The notes under the pieces were generated by a model. The model was not told where the DNA came from. It saw nothing but the letters and a program-made list of their open reading frames with translations, and ran no database searches. 64,000 nt of DNA from the NCBI RefSeq assembly GCF_023078275.1, contig NC_062979.1, positions 23,913,848-23,977,847 on the forward strand. Direction: 5' to 3'. Source of the stretch: Leguminivora glycinivorella (Eukaryota > Arthropoda > Insecta > Lepidoptera > Tortricidae). The position numbers were made by a program, and so were the translations under genes. Each line of letters begins with the position of its first letter. The first letter of the stretch is position 1. Shown here one piece after another: positions 54,583-64,000 of the stretch.

Positions 54583-54589
54583 TCAAAAT

Positions 54590-54965
54590 TAGTGGCCTTC
54601 CTTCTCAAAATTTTCAATCCCAGGGGTCTTGATGTCCTGGTATACGCCGTCTAACCTTTTGAGCTTAGACTTGCCTTTACCTCTGCTGCCCTCCGGTCGG
54701 CCATCTAAAAGGCGTTTGGGTGCTCTGTGGCCTCGTCCATTCGTATCACGTATCCTTTTTTTTTTGACGAAGTGGGAATGCACGCACGATGTGTGGGACT
54801 CGCCGTTTCATTCCCCTCCCCTACCGAGAAAGGGGAAACTTGGCCCTACCCACTAAACCCACTCCGGTGTTTCATCCTCTTTGCCGTTCGTGAGGGCGCG
54901 CTGTGATCGATGTATGTCATTCACCACGGCGCCCTCTGGCATTGCCTGGCCAAAGCACCCGTATG
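54590..54965 (-). mobile_element. Unidentified repeat, possibly a LINE piece
   Basis: GC-richer block. The minus strand has an open stretch containing LLDGRPEGSRGKGKSK and KRLDGVYQDIKTPG, vaguely like a decayed LINE tail. No firm assignment. Confidence 0.35.
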
Positions 54966-55019
54966 AGGTATCAATCAATCAATTATTTATTCGTGATAAC
55001 TACAAAATACACAAGTAAG

Positions 55020-55111
55020 AAAACAGAAACAGCAAATAAAAGAAATTAAACATATAAGTTACCACGAAATGGTCCCGACTCAGCATAAAATGCTAACCCA
55101 AGGGTCAGCGC
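55020..55111 (-). mobile_element. Fragment shared with 51500-51610
   Basis: ACCACGAAATGGTCCCG and GGGTCAGCGCTGG occur inverted at 51.5 kb. Confidence 0.5.
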
Positions 55112-55233
55112 TGGGGCCCGTTTCTCGAAAGGTACAAGCCTTGTATTACAAGTGCGCGAACTGTCAAATCGTATGGGTTGTCATGGAAACACACTTGTAA
55201 TACAAGGCTTGTACCTTTCGAGAAACGGGCCCC
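55112..55233. mobile_element. Hairpin MITE with GGGGCCCGTTTCTCGAAAGG ends
   Basis: Arms continue TACAAGCCTTGTATTACAAG and are almost perfect inverted repeats around a core with CGAACTGTCAAATCGTATGG. A diverged copy is at 62483-62612. Confidence 0.85.
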
Positions 55234-55327
55234 TGGTCTTCCGTCGGGACCATTTTGTTGGTCACGAACGCAGCTGTACGACGCGGACCTGTGACACAGT
55301 GAACGCAGCGCAAAGATAAAACTGAAG

Positions 55328-55555
55328 CTAGGAACATACTACGCGGACGTCCGTCGTAAATCGACCGCGACCGCGACCGAACAGTGTGCACGGAACAAAA
55401 CATCCAGCGAGCCAGATTTCGGTCAGACGTCCATGCGCTCAAGGCCACGTCCACGTCCTTCGACCGATAGTTTGCACGGTTATGTGTAATTTCATTGTCC
55501 AGATTCCCGTCCGCGGTCGATTTACGACGGACGTCCGCGTAGTATGTTCCTAGCT
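55328..55555. mobile_element. MITE with GCTAGGAACATACTACGCGG ends
   Basis: Arms of about 45 bp (ACGTCCGTCGTAAATCGACC) are inverted at 55508-55555. CpG-rich core. Confidence 0.82.
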
Positions 55556-56929
55556 TAAACGCAGCGGCGAGCGCCATCTTGTTGCCGCTAAGACGTCATG
55601 GGTCATGGTGACAGTTATGTCACGTGTCCTGCCCATCGCAGGCGTCCGATCTTTATAGTCTAATAGAATCATGGGTATCCCGGTCAATATAAGTCTAGCG
55701 ACGGTTCTAGTAAATTTGTACTGCATACACATACCGACTCGGAATATACATGTCTCGCCTCGACGTCGCCGCCGTTGGCCACAAGCCCGCTTTGTGCTGG
55801 AGCCCTATTCTGACTTCCAGAATAAGAAATGTTTTATTTGTCATAACTCAAAATAGTACATATCGGATTGTGGACGTATCATACCAGAACTTTGTCAGGA
55901 CTTTTAAACGTGGTAGATGAGAGCTTTCAATGAAATACCATGTTCAGTCACAGAAATTACTGCACAAAACTAATTACACATCATAGAATACATTCCGCTT
56001 GTTATTTCGAGCAAACTGCGAGATTTAATCCAATCTACCACCAACACTATATCTCTTCGCATCATTTCTCCTGCAGGTCAACTGACAGCCTTCTTTCATC
56101 TGTTTTCGGATTCTGTTCTTTTAGACAGCAGCGTCATCTATGGCATTTTGGTAGAACTGAATCGAATACCAGACGTACGAAGTCGTAAAACCCTTGTTAT
56201 CTCTATTTGTCAAATATAGCGTGATAAAAAATATCATAAACCACATTTTGCTCGTTCTCCGACATACATACGATATAAGTGCGGAAGAGAGGAAATCAGA
56301 AACGAGTGGTGATAAATTAAACACGATAGAAGGGAGTAACAGCCCAAAAAGGGTAGGCAGAGCATATGAAACTATTCAAGCTTGTGTCGTATCAAACCCA
56401 AATTAAATTATGATAAAATAATAATATCAGAATAGGCTTCCTGGCAGTTTGGCACGTTGGCACCACGAGACAGCGGGGGGTTGGCGACTTTATAATTAAA
56501 CTGGTAAGAGCCTGCAGAGGAGAATTATTTTCTTAGCTAGCTTGTTTTATAGAGTAAATAATAATGAAAAATTGGCTAGATCTACCCTAGCTAACTCCAC
56601 TAGAGGTAATTAAGTATGCATCGTCTTGATACAATCCTTGACATAAAATTAAAATAATTCTATTATTATTTAGACAAACTAATAATATAATGTTATTTTC
56701 TGTCATAGAAAAATAAAGTGGTAGGGTAAATACTCAAGAAAATATTCTTCTAACATAATTTCTAAATATTTCAGAAATTAACGGCGTGCACATGAAGTTT
56801 TTTTTATAAAAGACGAACAAACACGTCAAATACGTAAACGTATGTGGCAAAATTTTAAAGCTTTTTCAGTGCTTTTGGTGCATGCAGCATGCAGTGCAGA
56901 TGATATACCGAAAAAGTCATGCTATAGTT
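55556..56929. other. Mostly unrecognised
   Basis: 55671-55700 is a single AATATAAGTCTA MITE end. 56270-56335 is one ACAAGTGCGGAAA-family arm. No gene signal in the rest. Confidence 0.45.
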
Positions 56930-57400
56930 TTAAAGATAATAATAATAATAATAAGCCCGCAGGGCAGCTTGTGGCGAGCTGTTGGGGAGTGACGACCCCA
57001 CGGACCCGAGTGTTCCCGAGGGTCGGTCAGGGTCTTCGTCTCCGGCATGTCTTCGCCGGCCGGAGTGGAACCCTAAGGGGACCCGCAGGACTCTCAGCTC
57101 TGGCTTGCCTTCATTGGCCGTCCAGAGAGGAACGTCTGAGCTATTGCTCCAGGGGTGGAAGTGTTAAAGGGCATAACGCCGCGAGTAACTACGGAGAAAG
57201 CGCAGCACCACCTCTCGACACCCCTGAGCCACTCACGCCGGTGTTGCGCCTGGCCGTCTTTATGATGGCAAATCAGGTGCCCATCTACCGAGTGACGAGT
57301 CACCGCCTGCCTCGATAACTTGTTAACGCAATGTTATGGTAGGTGTCCGGACCTTTGCAATAGCCCATTTTCATAACTCATCCAAACTTCAACCCATAGA
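56930..57400 (+). mobile_element. GC-rich insert after an AAT microsatellite
   Basis: A run of AAT units is followed abruptly by GC-rich sequence (GCAGGGCAGCTTGTGGCGAG, GTGACGACCCCACGGACCC) and then CCGGACCTTTGCAATAGCCC. Its composition is unlike its flanks and it is open for about 120 codons in one frame. It resembles the 5' region of some lepidopteran non-LTR retrotransposons, but I cannot confirm that. Confidence 0.4.
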
Positions 57401-57837
57401 CCTGATCTATTCTTTCCATTTTATTGACAACTAGCTTTTACCCGCGGCTTCGCCCGCGTAATAAAAGTATTCACTAAGATTTTCATTTGGATCCGTAGGG
57501 ACCGTAGGTTTCTCTGTAGGTATATTTATCTGCGATTATTTCGATTGCACATAATACTTTTGCTTGCAATGATTGTAGAAATATTACACATCGACCACAG
57601 CGTAGGTAATTCTATATACGCTGGGGAAACCTTTATAAACATCCCACATAGCCCGTATTTCGACACTATGATCGGTGGGTAAAAAGTACTTTTTTCTATT
57701 ATCCCTTACAATTTTTACATTTTGCTTATACTTATCGCAAACGTAATCTTCAAGCAAGCAAACAACGATCGTCTTAGAGCACATTGATTGTAAGAGACCG
57801 CCGACCGATTATCCATATCCCGCTAACGATACCCATA

Positions 57838-58208
57838 TTATCCGTATCCGTATCCGTATCCGTATCGCTATCGCTATCGCTATCGCTATCGCTATCGCTA
57901 TCGCTATCGCTATCGCTATCGCTATCGCTATCGCTATCGCTATCGCTATCGCTATCGCTATCGCTATCGCTATCGCTATCGCTATCGCTATCGCTATCGC
58001 TATCGCTATCGCTATAGCCATCGCTATCGCTATCGCTATCGCGATCGCTATCGCTATCGCTATCGCGATCGCTATCGCTATCGCTATCGCTATCGCTATC
58101 GCTATCCCTATCGCTATCCCTATCGCTATCCCTATCGCTATCACTATCGCTTTCCCTATCGCTATCCCTATCGCTATCCCTATCCCTATCCCTATCCCTA
58201 TCCCTATC
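57838..58208. repeat. CTATCG hexanucleotide satellite, about 60 units
   Basis: Runs from TATCCG units through a long near-perfect CTATCG block to CTATCC units at the right. The hexamer lacks stop codons in several frames, so it yields long artefactual open frames of alternating Ser-Asp, Ile-Ala or Ser-Leu. The paralogue at 23.9 kb has only about 10 imperfect CCTATC-type units. Confidence 0.95.
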
Positions 58209-58247
58209 TTTTATCAAGATGTTTAATGATAATAACACTTTAAGTTC

Positions 58248-58562
58248 TCGCGCTTTGTACACATATTTAAAGTCACATACAGGTCGAACGCGATTAATTA
58301 ACATTATTTTTACCTTTTTTCCCAACGTTTCGGCCAGGTTGCACTGGCCGTGGTCGCGGAAGACTGACGTCCCAGCAAAATGTCACCGGAGATGTAAACA
58401 ACACAAAACTACCCGATATTAATTTATATAAATGTTCGGGGTAGACAAATAAATATAATCTACCCGCTTTTAGTTAATGTTTATTTCCCACCATGTTTAT
58501 TTTAAAGGTAAAAATAATGTTAATTAATCGCGTTCGACCTGTATGTGACTTTAAATATATGT
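58248..58562. mobile_element. MITE nested in the hexanucleotide element
   Basis: Arms of about 55 bp (TATTTAAAGTCACATACAGG then GTCGAACGCGATTAATTAAC) are inverted at 58507-58562. The core has AACGTTTCGGCCAGGTTGC. ATGTTTAATGAT occurs just outside both ends (58219 and 58561). Confidence 0.82.
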
Positions 58563-58773
58563 TTAATGATTTCTTATCAAGTGCTAAAATATAAAGTTTC
58601 ATGGTTTTATCATTTAAAATTAAGAAATCCCATACAAACTTTCAACCTCTTTTTCAACCCCTTCATCCCTTTTTTTCGAAATAAAAAGTAGCCTATGTTC
58701 TGTCTCAGGGTCTAAAGATTGTCTCTTCCAAATTTCATCAAAATCGGTTGCGTGGTTTAAGCGGGAAAGCGTA

Positions 58774-58775
<2 letters not shown>

Positions 58776-58830
<55 letters not shown>

Positions 58831-58832
58831 GT
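58776..58832. repeat. CAGA tetranucleotide microsatellite
   Basis: About 13 CAGA units in the 3' part of the hexanucleotide element. Confidence 0.9.
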
Positions 58833-58872
58833 TACTTTCGCATTTATAATATTAAGTATGGATAGTTTCCAA

Positions 58873-58937
58873 TGCCTGCTGAAACCGGTTCACGGGTATC
58901 TATTTATGTACCCGTGAATGGGTTCCAGCAGGCGTTC
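58873..58937. repeat. Hairpin, GCCTGCTGAAACCGGTTC arms
   Basis: ATGCCTGCTG and ACGGGTA are paired with TACCCGT and CCAGCAGGCGT. Small foldback beside the retroelement end. Confidence 0.65.
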
Positions 58938-59061
58938 TACATGACATCAAATATCTCCAAACGGCCTCTACGTATTGGATCTATATCCTCACGCACGCCT
59001 TATAAATGACCGGGCTCGAAAGACCCGAGAGTTTAAAAACGGAGAAACAAATATATCCATC

Positions 59062-59400
59062 CATACTAATATGAAAATGGGAAAGTGTGTGTGTCTGTTT
59101 GCTTGTCCGTCTTTCACGGCAAAATGGAGCGACGAATTGACGTGATTTTTTGAGTGGAGATAGTTGAGGGGATGGAAAGTGACATAGGCTACTTTTGGTG
59201 TCTGTTTAGCCCCCCATTTCCCTAAAATGGGTGGTAGAAGTTCGTATGAAGCATAAATCATAAATATTTTATTTGTAAACATACGAGTAGGTACATATAG
59301 ATCTTACATGGAGTTGTGTCAGTGTCGCTATGCTTTGCCTGTAGGCATTCCGCAATTTTAGAGTTTAACGCGAAAAGCCGCGGGCGAACGCTAGTCTCTA
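59062..59400 (-). mobile_element. CGCGGCTTCG short element, copy with internal insertion
   Basis: ATCCATACTAATATGAAAATG, GACATAGGCTACTTTTGG, then about 150 bp of extra sequence before GAAAAGCCGCGGGCG. Confidence 0.68.
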
Positions 59401-59451
59401 TATATTTCTGTATTTCGTCCGCTGCTATTAAAATCTACAAACAGACGATCG

Positions 59452-60410
59452 CTGATAATAAAGAGTACTGTCGTACCGTATGGCCACTCCTGCTCTCCGC
59501 TGAAAGTGCACCCCACCCCCTCTCGGTTACCTCACAGTTACCGTCTGTCAAAAACACGAACAGTTGACCTGTCATGTGTCACTCATACAAGCATAGTACG
59601 CGTTCACCTAGACAAGCTAGGCCGTTTTCACATTATCCGATCCGATATCGGATGTCGGACCGACATCCTACATCCGATAAACGCTTCCGATAGTGTCGGA
59701 TGTCGGTCCGATAAAACGCATTGTTCCAAATCAATGAAGTATGATTTTGTATCAAAAAAATATTTAAAAAATGTTTTATATTTCATAATCATAAGCACTA
59801 TAATATAAATATTATATTGTAAAATTAAAATAACGAGCATAAAAAATACTCAGTGTCAGGCAAAATAATTAATTTTATATTCAACTATATCTACTAAAAG
59901 ATAAAAAAACTAGTATCCGCAATTCGGACCGATGCATTACAACCTTTTTTTTTTCAATGGAAATTGTCAACTAATTTGAATTTCGATCATTAGCAGCTGT
60001 TTAATAGACGCCATTTTTGTCACGCACACTACTACAAACGTATACATACATTATATACGCACACAAACAAATATTATCGGCCGACAACTGGCGGGGGGTC
60101 CGGCATGCCAAAAAATGTCGGAAGCATCCTGCCGGCACCATGGAACTGCCGATATAGTTCCATGGTGCCTCGGACAAAAACTGTTGTAGGAGAGTGCCAT
60201 CGGCATTAAATCCGCATTTTTTGCGTTTTATATCGTTTTTTTAGTAATAATGATCTATTAAATACATAAATGAAGACCTGGAAGTGCATAAATCTTACAT
60301 TTAAAATCCTTCCTACATCCGATATCGGATCGGATAATGTGAAAACGGCCTTAGACTGTGTGCTAGGAACGCGCCTCTTTCATATATTTGATCGCCAGTG
60401 TCCGAGATGT
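59452..60410 (-). mobile_element. GCGATCAAATAT-family repeat split by a long MITE
   Basis: 59452-59630 and 60352-60410 together reconstruct the 15049-15266 repeat. The MITE (59632-60351) lies between AGACAAGCTA and TTAGACTGTGTGCTAG, where the intact copy (reverse strand) reads CGAGCTTAGACTGTG without a break. Insertion order is therefore unambiguous. Confidence 0.85.
59632..60351. mobile_element. TTTTCACATTATCCG-family MITE, long 720-bp form
   Basis: Ends GGCCGTTTTCACATTATCCG and complement, each followed by CGATATCGGATG-type subterminal sequence. It is five to six times longer than the other three copies and carries AT-rich internal DNA and a hairpin at 60155-60176 (GGCACCATGGAACT). No transposase frame. 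Confidence 0.82.
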
Positions 60411-61789
60411 GTCCGTACAGTGTAAAGAACTGAGTACGTGAACGTAGCCAAATGCAATACACTTGGGCGATTCTCAGAGATGACGTTCGGTGCCTGATTT
60501 CAGTGCCGATTTTTATTTACTACTTTTTTGATATGTCAGTCAATTTACTAAAATCTAGCCTAAATATAAAAAATATTGGTGGTGGAGGCCTCCATTAGAA
60601 CCTTATAGTTTTTGAGAAATCATAAATTTTTAAATCACCGTAATTATGTATGGGCACTGTAATCAATTTGCACCACCGAATTCATTTATTTACACATTAG
60701 TCCACATTTCAACGTTATTTATAACTTATTATTCAATTTATTGATATTTTCATTTTAATTCGATGACAGTTTATGTAAAAAGGTTAATAATAGCGCAATT
60801 TTACTAAGTTTAACATGATAATCTCCTGATCATTATCTAGTAGTGAATTTTGTACCCATAGTACGACTATATTTGCTCACAAACATAGTTTTATGTTTTT
60901 ATAAAGTATATCCTACTCTTTAAGTATGAAATTATAGAATATAATGTTCAATAGACCAGTTTAAAACGTGGCAATCGAAGTCGGTGGCCAATTTTTTTGA
61001 TATCGGTGGTCAAAAAATCCACCGAAACCACGGAAATCAACACCACTGATATCAAATTTTATCGCTTTTTGGAGATAACTGCAATAGCATGCATGATACA
61101 GAGGAGGTGTCATAATGACGAAATAACATCCTTTCAAGGATTCATAAGTATCTTGCATAACGACAAATGCATTAAAACTGTGGGAGTAAATTGAACCACC
61201 GAATCTTAAAAAACATGAGACCAAACCCACCGAATGACTGAGAAACCTTTAAAAAGTCCCCTTTATAAAACGGTACCGCATCTCTTCTACTCTGAATGGT
61301 TAAAACACAGCTAAAACATACTATAATTGTGCCACTGCTTCCCTGATCTATTAATTTGTAAGAGTACCGTCATGTTTAAAAAATTACACCGAAATCAGTC
61401 ACTAGCCCGGGACACATCGTAAATGTGTCTTTACTCGATGAGTTTAGCTAACAATGTTAGCTAAACTCATCGACATATTATTTTTATGTAGAAAATATGA
61501 TAGGCTAACTAATACCTTATACGTGAATATCTATAACAACTGCGAACAACAACTCGATCTTGAGTTATGATTTTTTGTTTTGCAAATTCTGGGTGCGGGA
61601 CACGTCCACCGAAGGTCATTTTTCACCTTTAATATTTTATTACTTATATTATACAAATGATAAATAAATAATTTTATAGTGTACCAAACAGAACAGAGGC
61701 CAAATATTATGCCTGAATTAATTCAGATTTTTAGAACAGTCCGTTCTGACGTTTTTTGCCCCGGACACGTAAAAACGCGCCTCCTGAGA
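60411..61789. other. No recognised gene; one hairpin
   Basis: 1.4 kb of AT-rich DNA. 61436-61473 is a hairpin (CGATGAGTTTAGCTAAC and complement, short loop). Open frames at 60.96-61.23 kb on both strands are short and unrecognised. Confidence 0.45.
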
Positions 61790-62120
61790 ACTGCCCACTT
61801 ACGATAATATCGCGAAAGCCAGACTCGTTCGGCGTCTAGCGTTTCGTTTCATTTCGGCTAGGCCGGCTGGTCGCTCTTCGCAGACTGTAATAAATAACAA
61901 TCAAACGGCAGTCGTCCTAATAGAGATATACGGCGGACACTTTATTCTGAGCAGACGTAGCACTTACACCTGGGTACTCGTAGTTACGTAGCCAAATGCA
62001 CAAACGCTTACGATAATCTCGTTATCGTATCTGTAGCTACCTATCTCCATCGCTCGTTCGTATTTTCGCGACAGAGTCAGACCGTGTTTCGTCCGTCAAC
62101 GATTGTCATTTCGGTTAGCA
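61790..62120. mobile_element. GCCGAATGGC-family MITE pieces
   Basis: GCCAGACTCGTTCGGCG, then ACGTAGCCAAATGCACAAAC, TATCTGTAGCTACCTATCTC and CGACAGAGTCAGACCG follow the family order, decayed. Confidence 0.6.
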
Positions 62121-62125
62121 GTATC

Positions 62126-62275
62126 TATAACCTAACCACAAAATTAAAATTTTGAAAAAACCATGAAACATGGCTAAGAACTCCCGACTAACTCAGCTTT
62201 CAGACAAAAAAACTAAACCTAAATCGGTTCATCCGTTCGGGAGCTACGATGCCACAGACAGACACACACTCAATG
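62126..62275 (-). mobile_element. CCCCGACGC-tail element, truncated
   Basis: TAACCTAACCACAAAATT, CATGAAACATGGCTAAGAAC, TTCGGGAGCTACGATGCC, then broken after CAGACACACA. An internal block is deleted. Confidence 0.72.
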
Positions 62276-62482
62276 GATGTCATCTTTTTATTGATTTAGA
62301 GACTAGAGGAATAAGTATCTCAACAAAAAACTGTGACTGTACAAAGTCAGTCAAACTAACAACTTGTACGCCGACGAGGGCGTATAATTGAATATAGTTC
62401 TGTCGCGTGTAATTACTCGAGTCGAGCCTCGCCTACGCCGCGCCCAGCAGTCATACACGTTACTACCACTAAACTTACTACC

Positions 62483-62612
62483 AGAGGCCCATTTCTCGAA
62501 CGATATTAGACTAATATTATTACTCTGCGAACTGTCACATCATATGGGTTGCCATGACAACACACTCATATATAATTATTATTAGATTAAAGACTTTCGA
62601 GGAATGGACCCC
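62483..62612. mobile_element. Hairpin MITE, diverged copy of 55112 family
   Basis: GGCCCATTTCTCGAACGATA, GCGAACTGTCACATCATATG, GGTTGCCATGACAACACAC and a right end CTTTCGAGGAATGGACCCC. Confidence 0.7.
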
Positions 62613-64000
62613 AGTGGGCTTCACCTTGGAAATAACAATGGCGGATTCGCCAAATACGGATACTTATTTCTATTCTTAAAAGTGGCAGTGAAACTTTAGC
62701 GATTAAGGTAATGGCGCCTATTAACGTGGTACTTCAGGAAGATTTCAAAAGATTCCAAAAAATTAGGGGTATCAAAGCTCGTTAACGACCACAAATATTT
62801 TTTTTATGGAAGAGTATTTATTGAACTATTCGTTTTGAAGAGTTTTTGGATCATTTTAGTTTATTATATGTCATAAAATAATTATTGAAGCCAGCATACC
62901 TAAATTTTCTATTACCGTGGTAATGAACAGGCTGCGGTTCTATTAACGCGAATTGAGATTTCATTACCGAGGGTATAAATGACAGTGTTTTTCTGCCATC
63001 GGTAAATAGAAACCCATCTCAAAATTCGGAGCTTAATACCGACGGTTGAATATACAAATTATGACAAATACATATACCTATACTATCTTCCTTTATGAAT
63101 ACCCACAGAAGACTCAGTTTCATCTAAGAAATCTGTACTTACGGTACTCTAAATGTCATATTTTGATACAAGACTAATATGTCGCTCGGTAATAGATAAT
63201 TCTTTAGGAACCTATTACCGACCCAAACAAATATTGCATGGATCGGTAATAGATTCTTATACATTCCATTACCGAGGGTTATCCGATCGTACCATCGGTG
63301 ATAGGCATAAATTGGAGTATAATAAAATCTAATTCCGACCAATAAAAACAATGTCATACAGATGTATTTTCATTACAAATCAAAATAAAATATTGCAACT
63401 TTATATTAAAACCAAGTTTACATAACTGGTAAGTAAACATCAGACTTTATCTCAATGTTTAAAAAAATTGACAAATTAACGGTTTTCATAGAAACTACCA
63501 AATCAGTAGTGAAGTTTTTGCTAAAAATTAAGGTTTTGTTGAATATTTTTCATACCACGTAAATAGTTCTTTGATAGCGTGAATAGATCAAGATTAAAAC
63601 AACTGTAAGACATTATATAACTGATCACATATACTTAAAATAAAACATAAAGAACTAATATCACTACTTTAACCATTACTGTGGTATACCACAGTAATAG
63701 AATCTACTCACGAAATGGCGCCTTTCACCGCTGTCTTTTAATTTCCACTTTAAACACATTTCCAGGCTAAAAAATACGTAAAAAGTACTCAGAAGTCATG
63801 TAGAAAACTATAAACAATAATTTAAAATGCATAACTTTCACCTATTTACCACAATTATTACGTAAACTACTAAATGAGATTGGAGTTCACTTAGGTTTAG
63901 CGTCACGCGTCAGTATGACACAACCTCTTCTTGCGGCCCCGTGGCAAAAACTGTCAAATAGCGAGTGTCTTCTTTCATTCACACTCTCTAGCGCCTATAT
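62613..64000. other. No gene; repeated short GGTAATAGA / TTACCGAGGG motifs
   Basis: CATTACCGAGGGT occurs twice and CGGTAATAGAT or its complement several times between 62.9 and 63.3 kb, and 63672-63702 holds a 24-bp palindrome (ATTACTGTGGTATACCACAG). This hints at a further unrecognised element, which may run off the right edge. Confidence 0.4.

Larger units (their letters stand above)
57432..58862 (+). mobile_element. Hexanucleotide-bearing element, long copy
   Basis: Starts ACTAGCTTTTACCCGCGGC and ends in a CAGA microsatellite and TTTATAATATTAAGTATGG, both typical of the CGCGGCTTCG superfamily. In between it shares TTTCATTTGGATCCGTAGG, CACAGCGTAGGTA and CGGTGGGTAAAAAGTAC with 23479-23945. 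It holds an expanded hexamer array and a nested MITE. Confidence 0.75.

Noticed and set aside
56842..57318. 158-codon open frame starting MWQNFKAFSVLLVHAACSAD as a secreted protein
   Set aside because: The hydrophobic start lies in AT-rich flank and the rest runs through an AAT microsatellite into a GC-rich insert of different composition. A chance fusion is more likely than a gene.
57774..58325. Long open frames of alternating Ser-Asp, Ile-Ala or Ser-Leu on both strands
   Set aside because: They are the mechanical result of a CTATCG hexamer that lacks stops in several frames. The flanking codons belong to a mobile element.

Overview
The window looks like lepidopteran nuclear DNA. It is AT-rich with intron-containing coding sequence, has almost no long open frames, and is packed with tRNA-headed SINEs, short inverted-repeat transposons (MITEs), decayed LINE ends and microsatellites of types typical of moth and butterfly genomes. 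I cannot name the species. No bacterial operon, CRISPR array, rRNA or intact tRNA gene is visible.

The only host gene I can identify is calmodulin, on the minus strand at the left end. A GC-rich, CpG-rich region at about 7.6-8.95 kb holds the likely promoter and a first coding exon that is only the start codon (8281-8283) followed by a GTGAGT donor. After a 6.4 kb intron, exon 2 (1682-1856) encodes residues 2-59 and the first base of codon 60. The rest of the gene lies beyond the left edge. Just inside intron 2, the 3' half of exon 2 with its splice donor has been tandemly copied: two near-identical 128-bp units, plus an older decayed copy.

From about 9 kb to the right end I find no convincing host exon. 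The sequence is a mosaic of mobile-element families, many present two to six times and often nested. They include (a) SINE-A, five copies, two with clear target-site duplications (TSDs); (b) SINE-B, three good copies plus fragments; (c) a short element that starts with a CGCGGCTTCG motif and ends in ATACTAATATTATAA-like sequence; (d) an AGGGTTCCGTA-terminated element of about 500 bp, three copies; (e) an element bounded by AACCGTCGCC inverted ends that carries internal 121-bp tandem arrays, three copies in 7.4 kb; (f) many foldback MITEs, including a perfect 146-bp inverted duplication at 18.4-18.7 kb and a 1-kb foldback at 38.3-39.3 kb enclosing a second foldback with a tRNA-Lys-like core; (g) a retroelement-like copy with an expanded CTATCG hexanucleotide satellite at 57.8-58.2 kb; (h) LINE C-terminal fragments at 5.3, 30.9, 39.5, 43.2 and 45.7 kb.

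The most interesting points are the amplification of a calmodulin exon fragment with intact splice donors, the 121-bp-array elements with alternating monomer types, the perfect 146-bp palindrome and the nested foldback. Boundaries were read by eye. Family membership was not checked against any library, so element classes are working labels.
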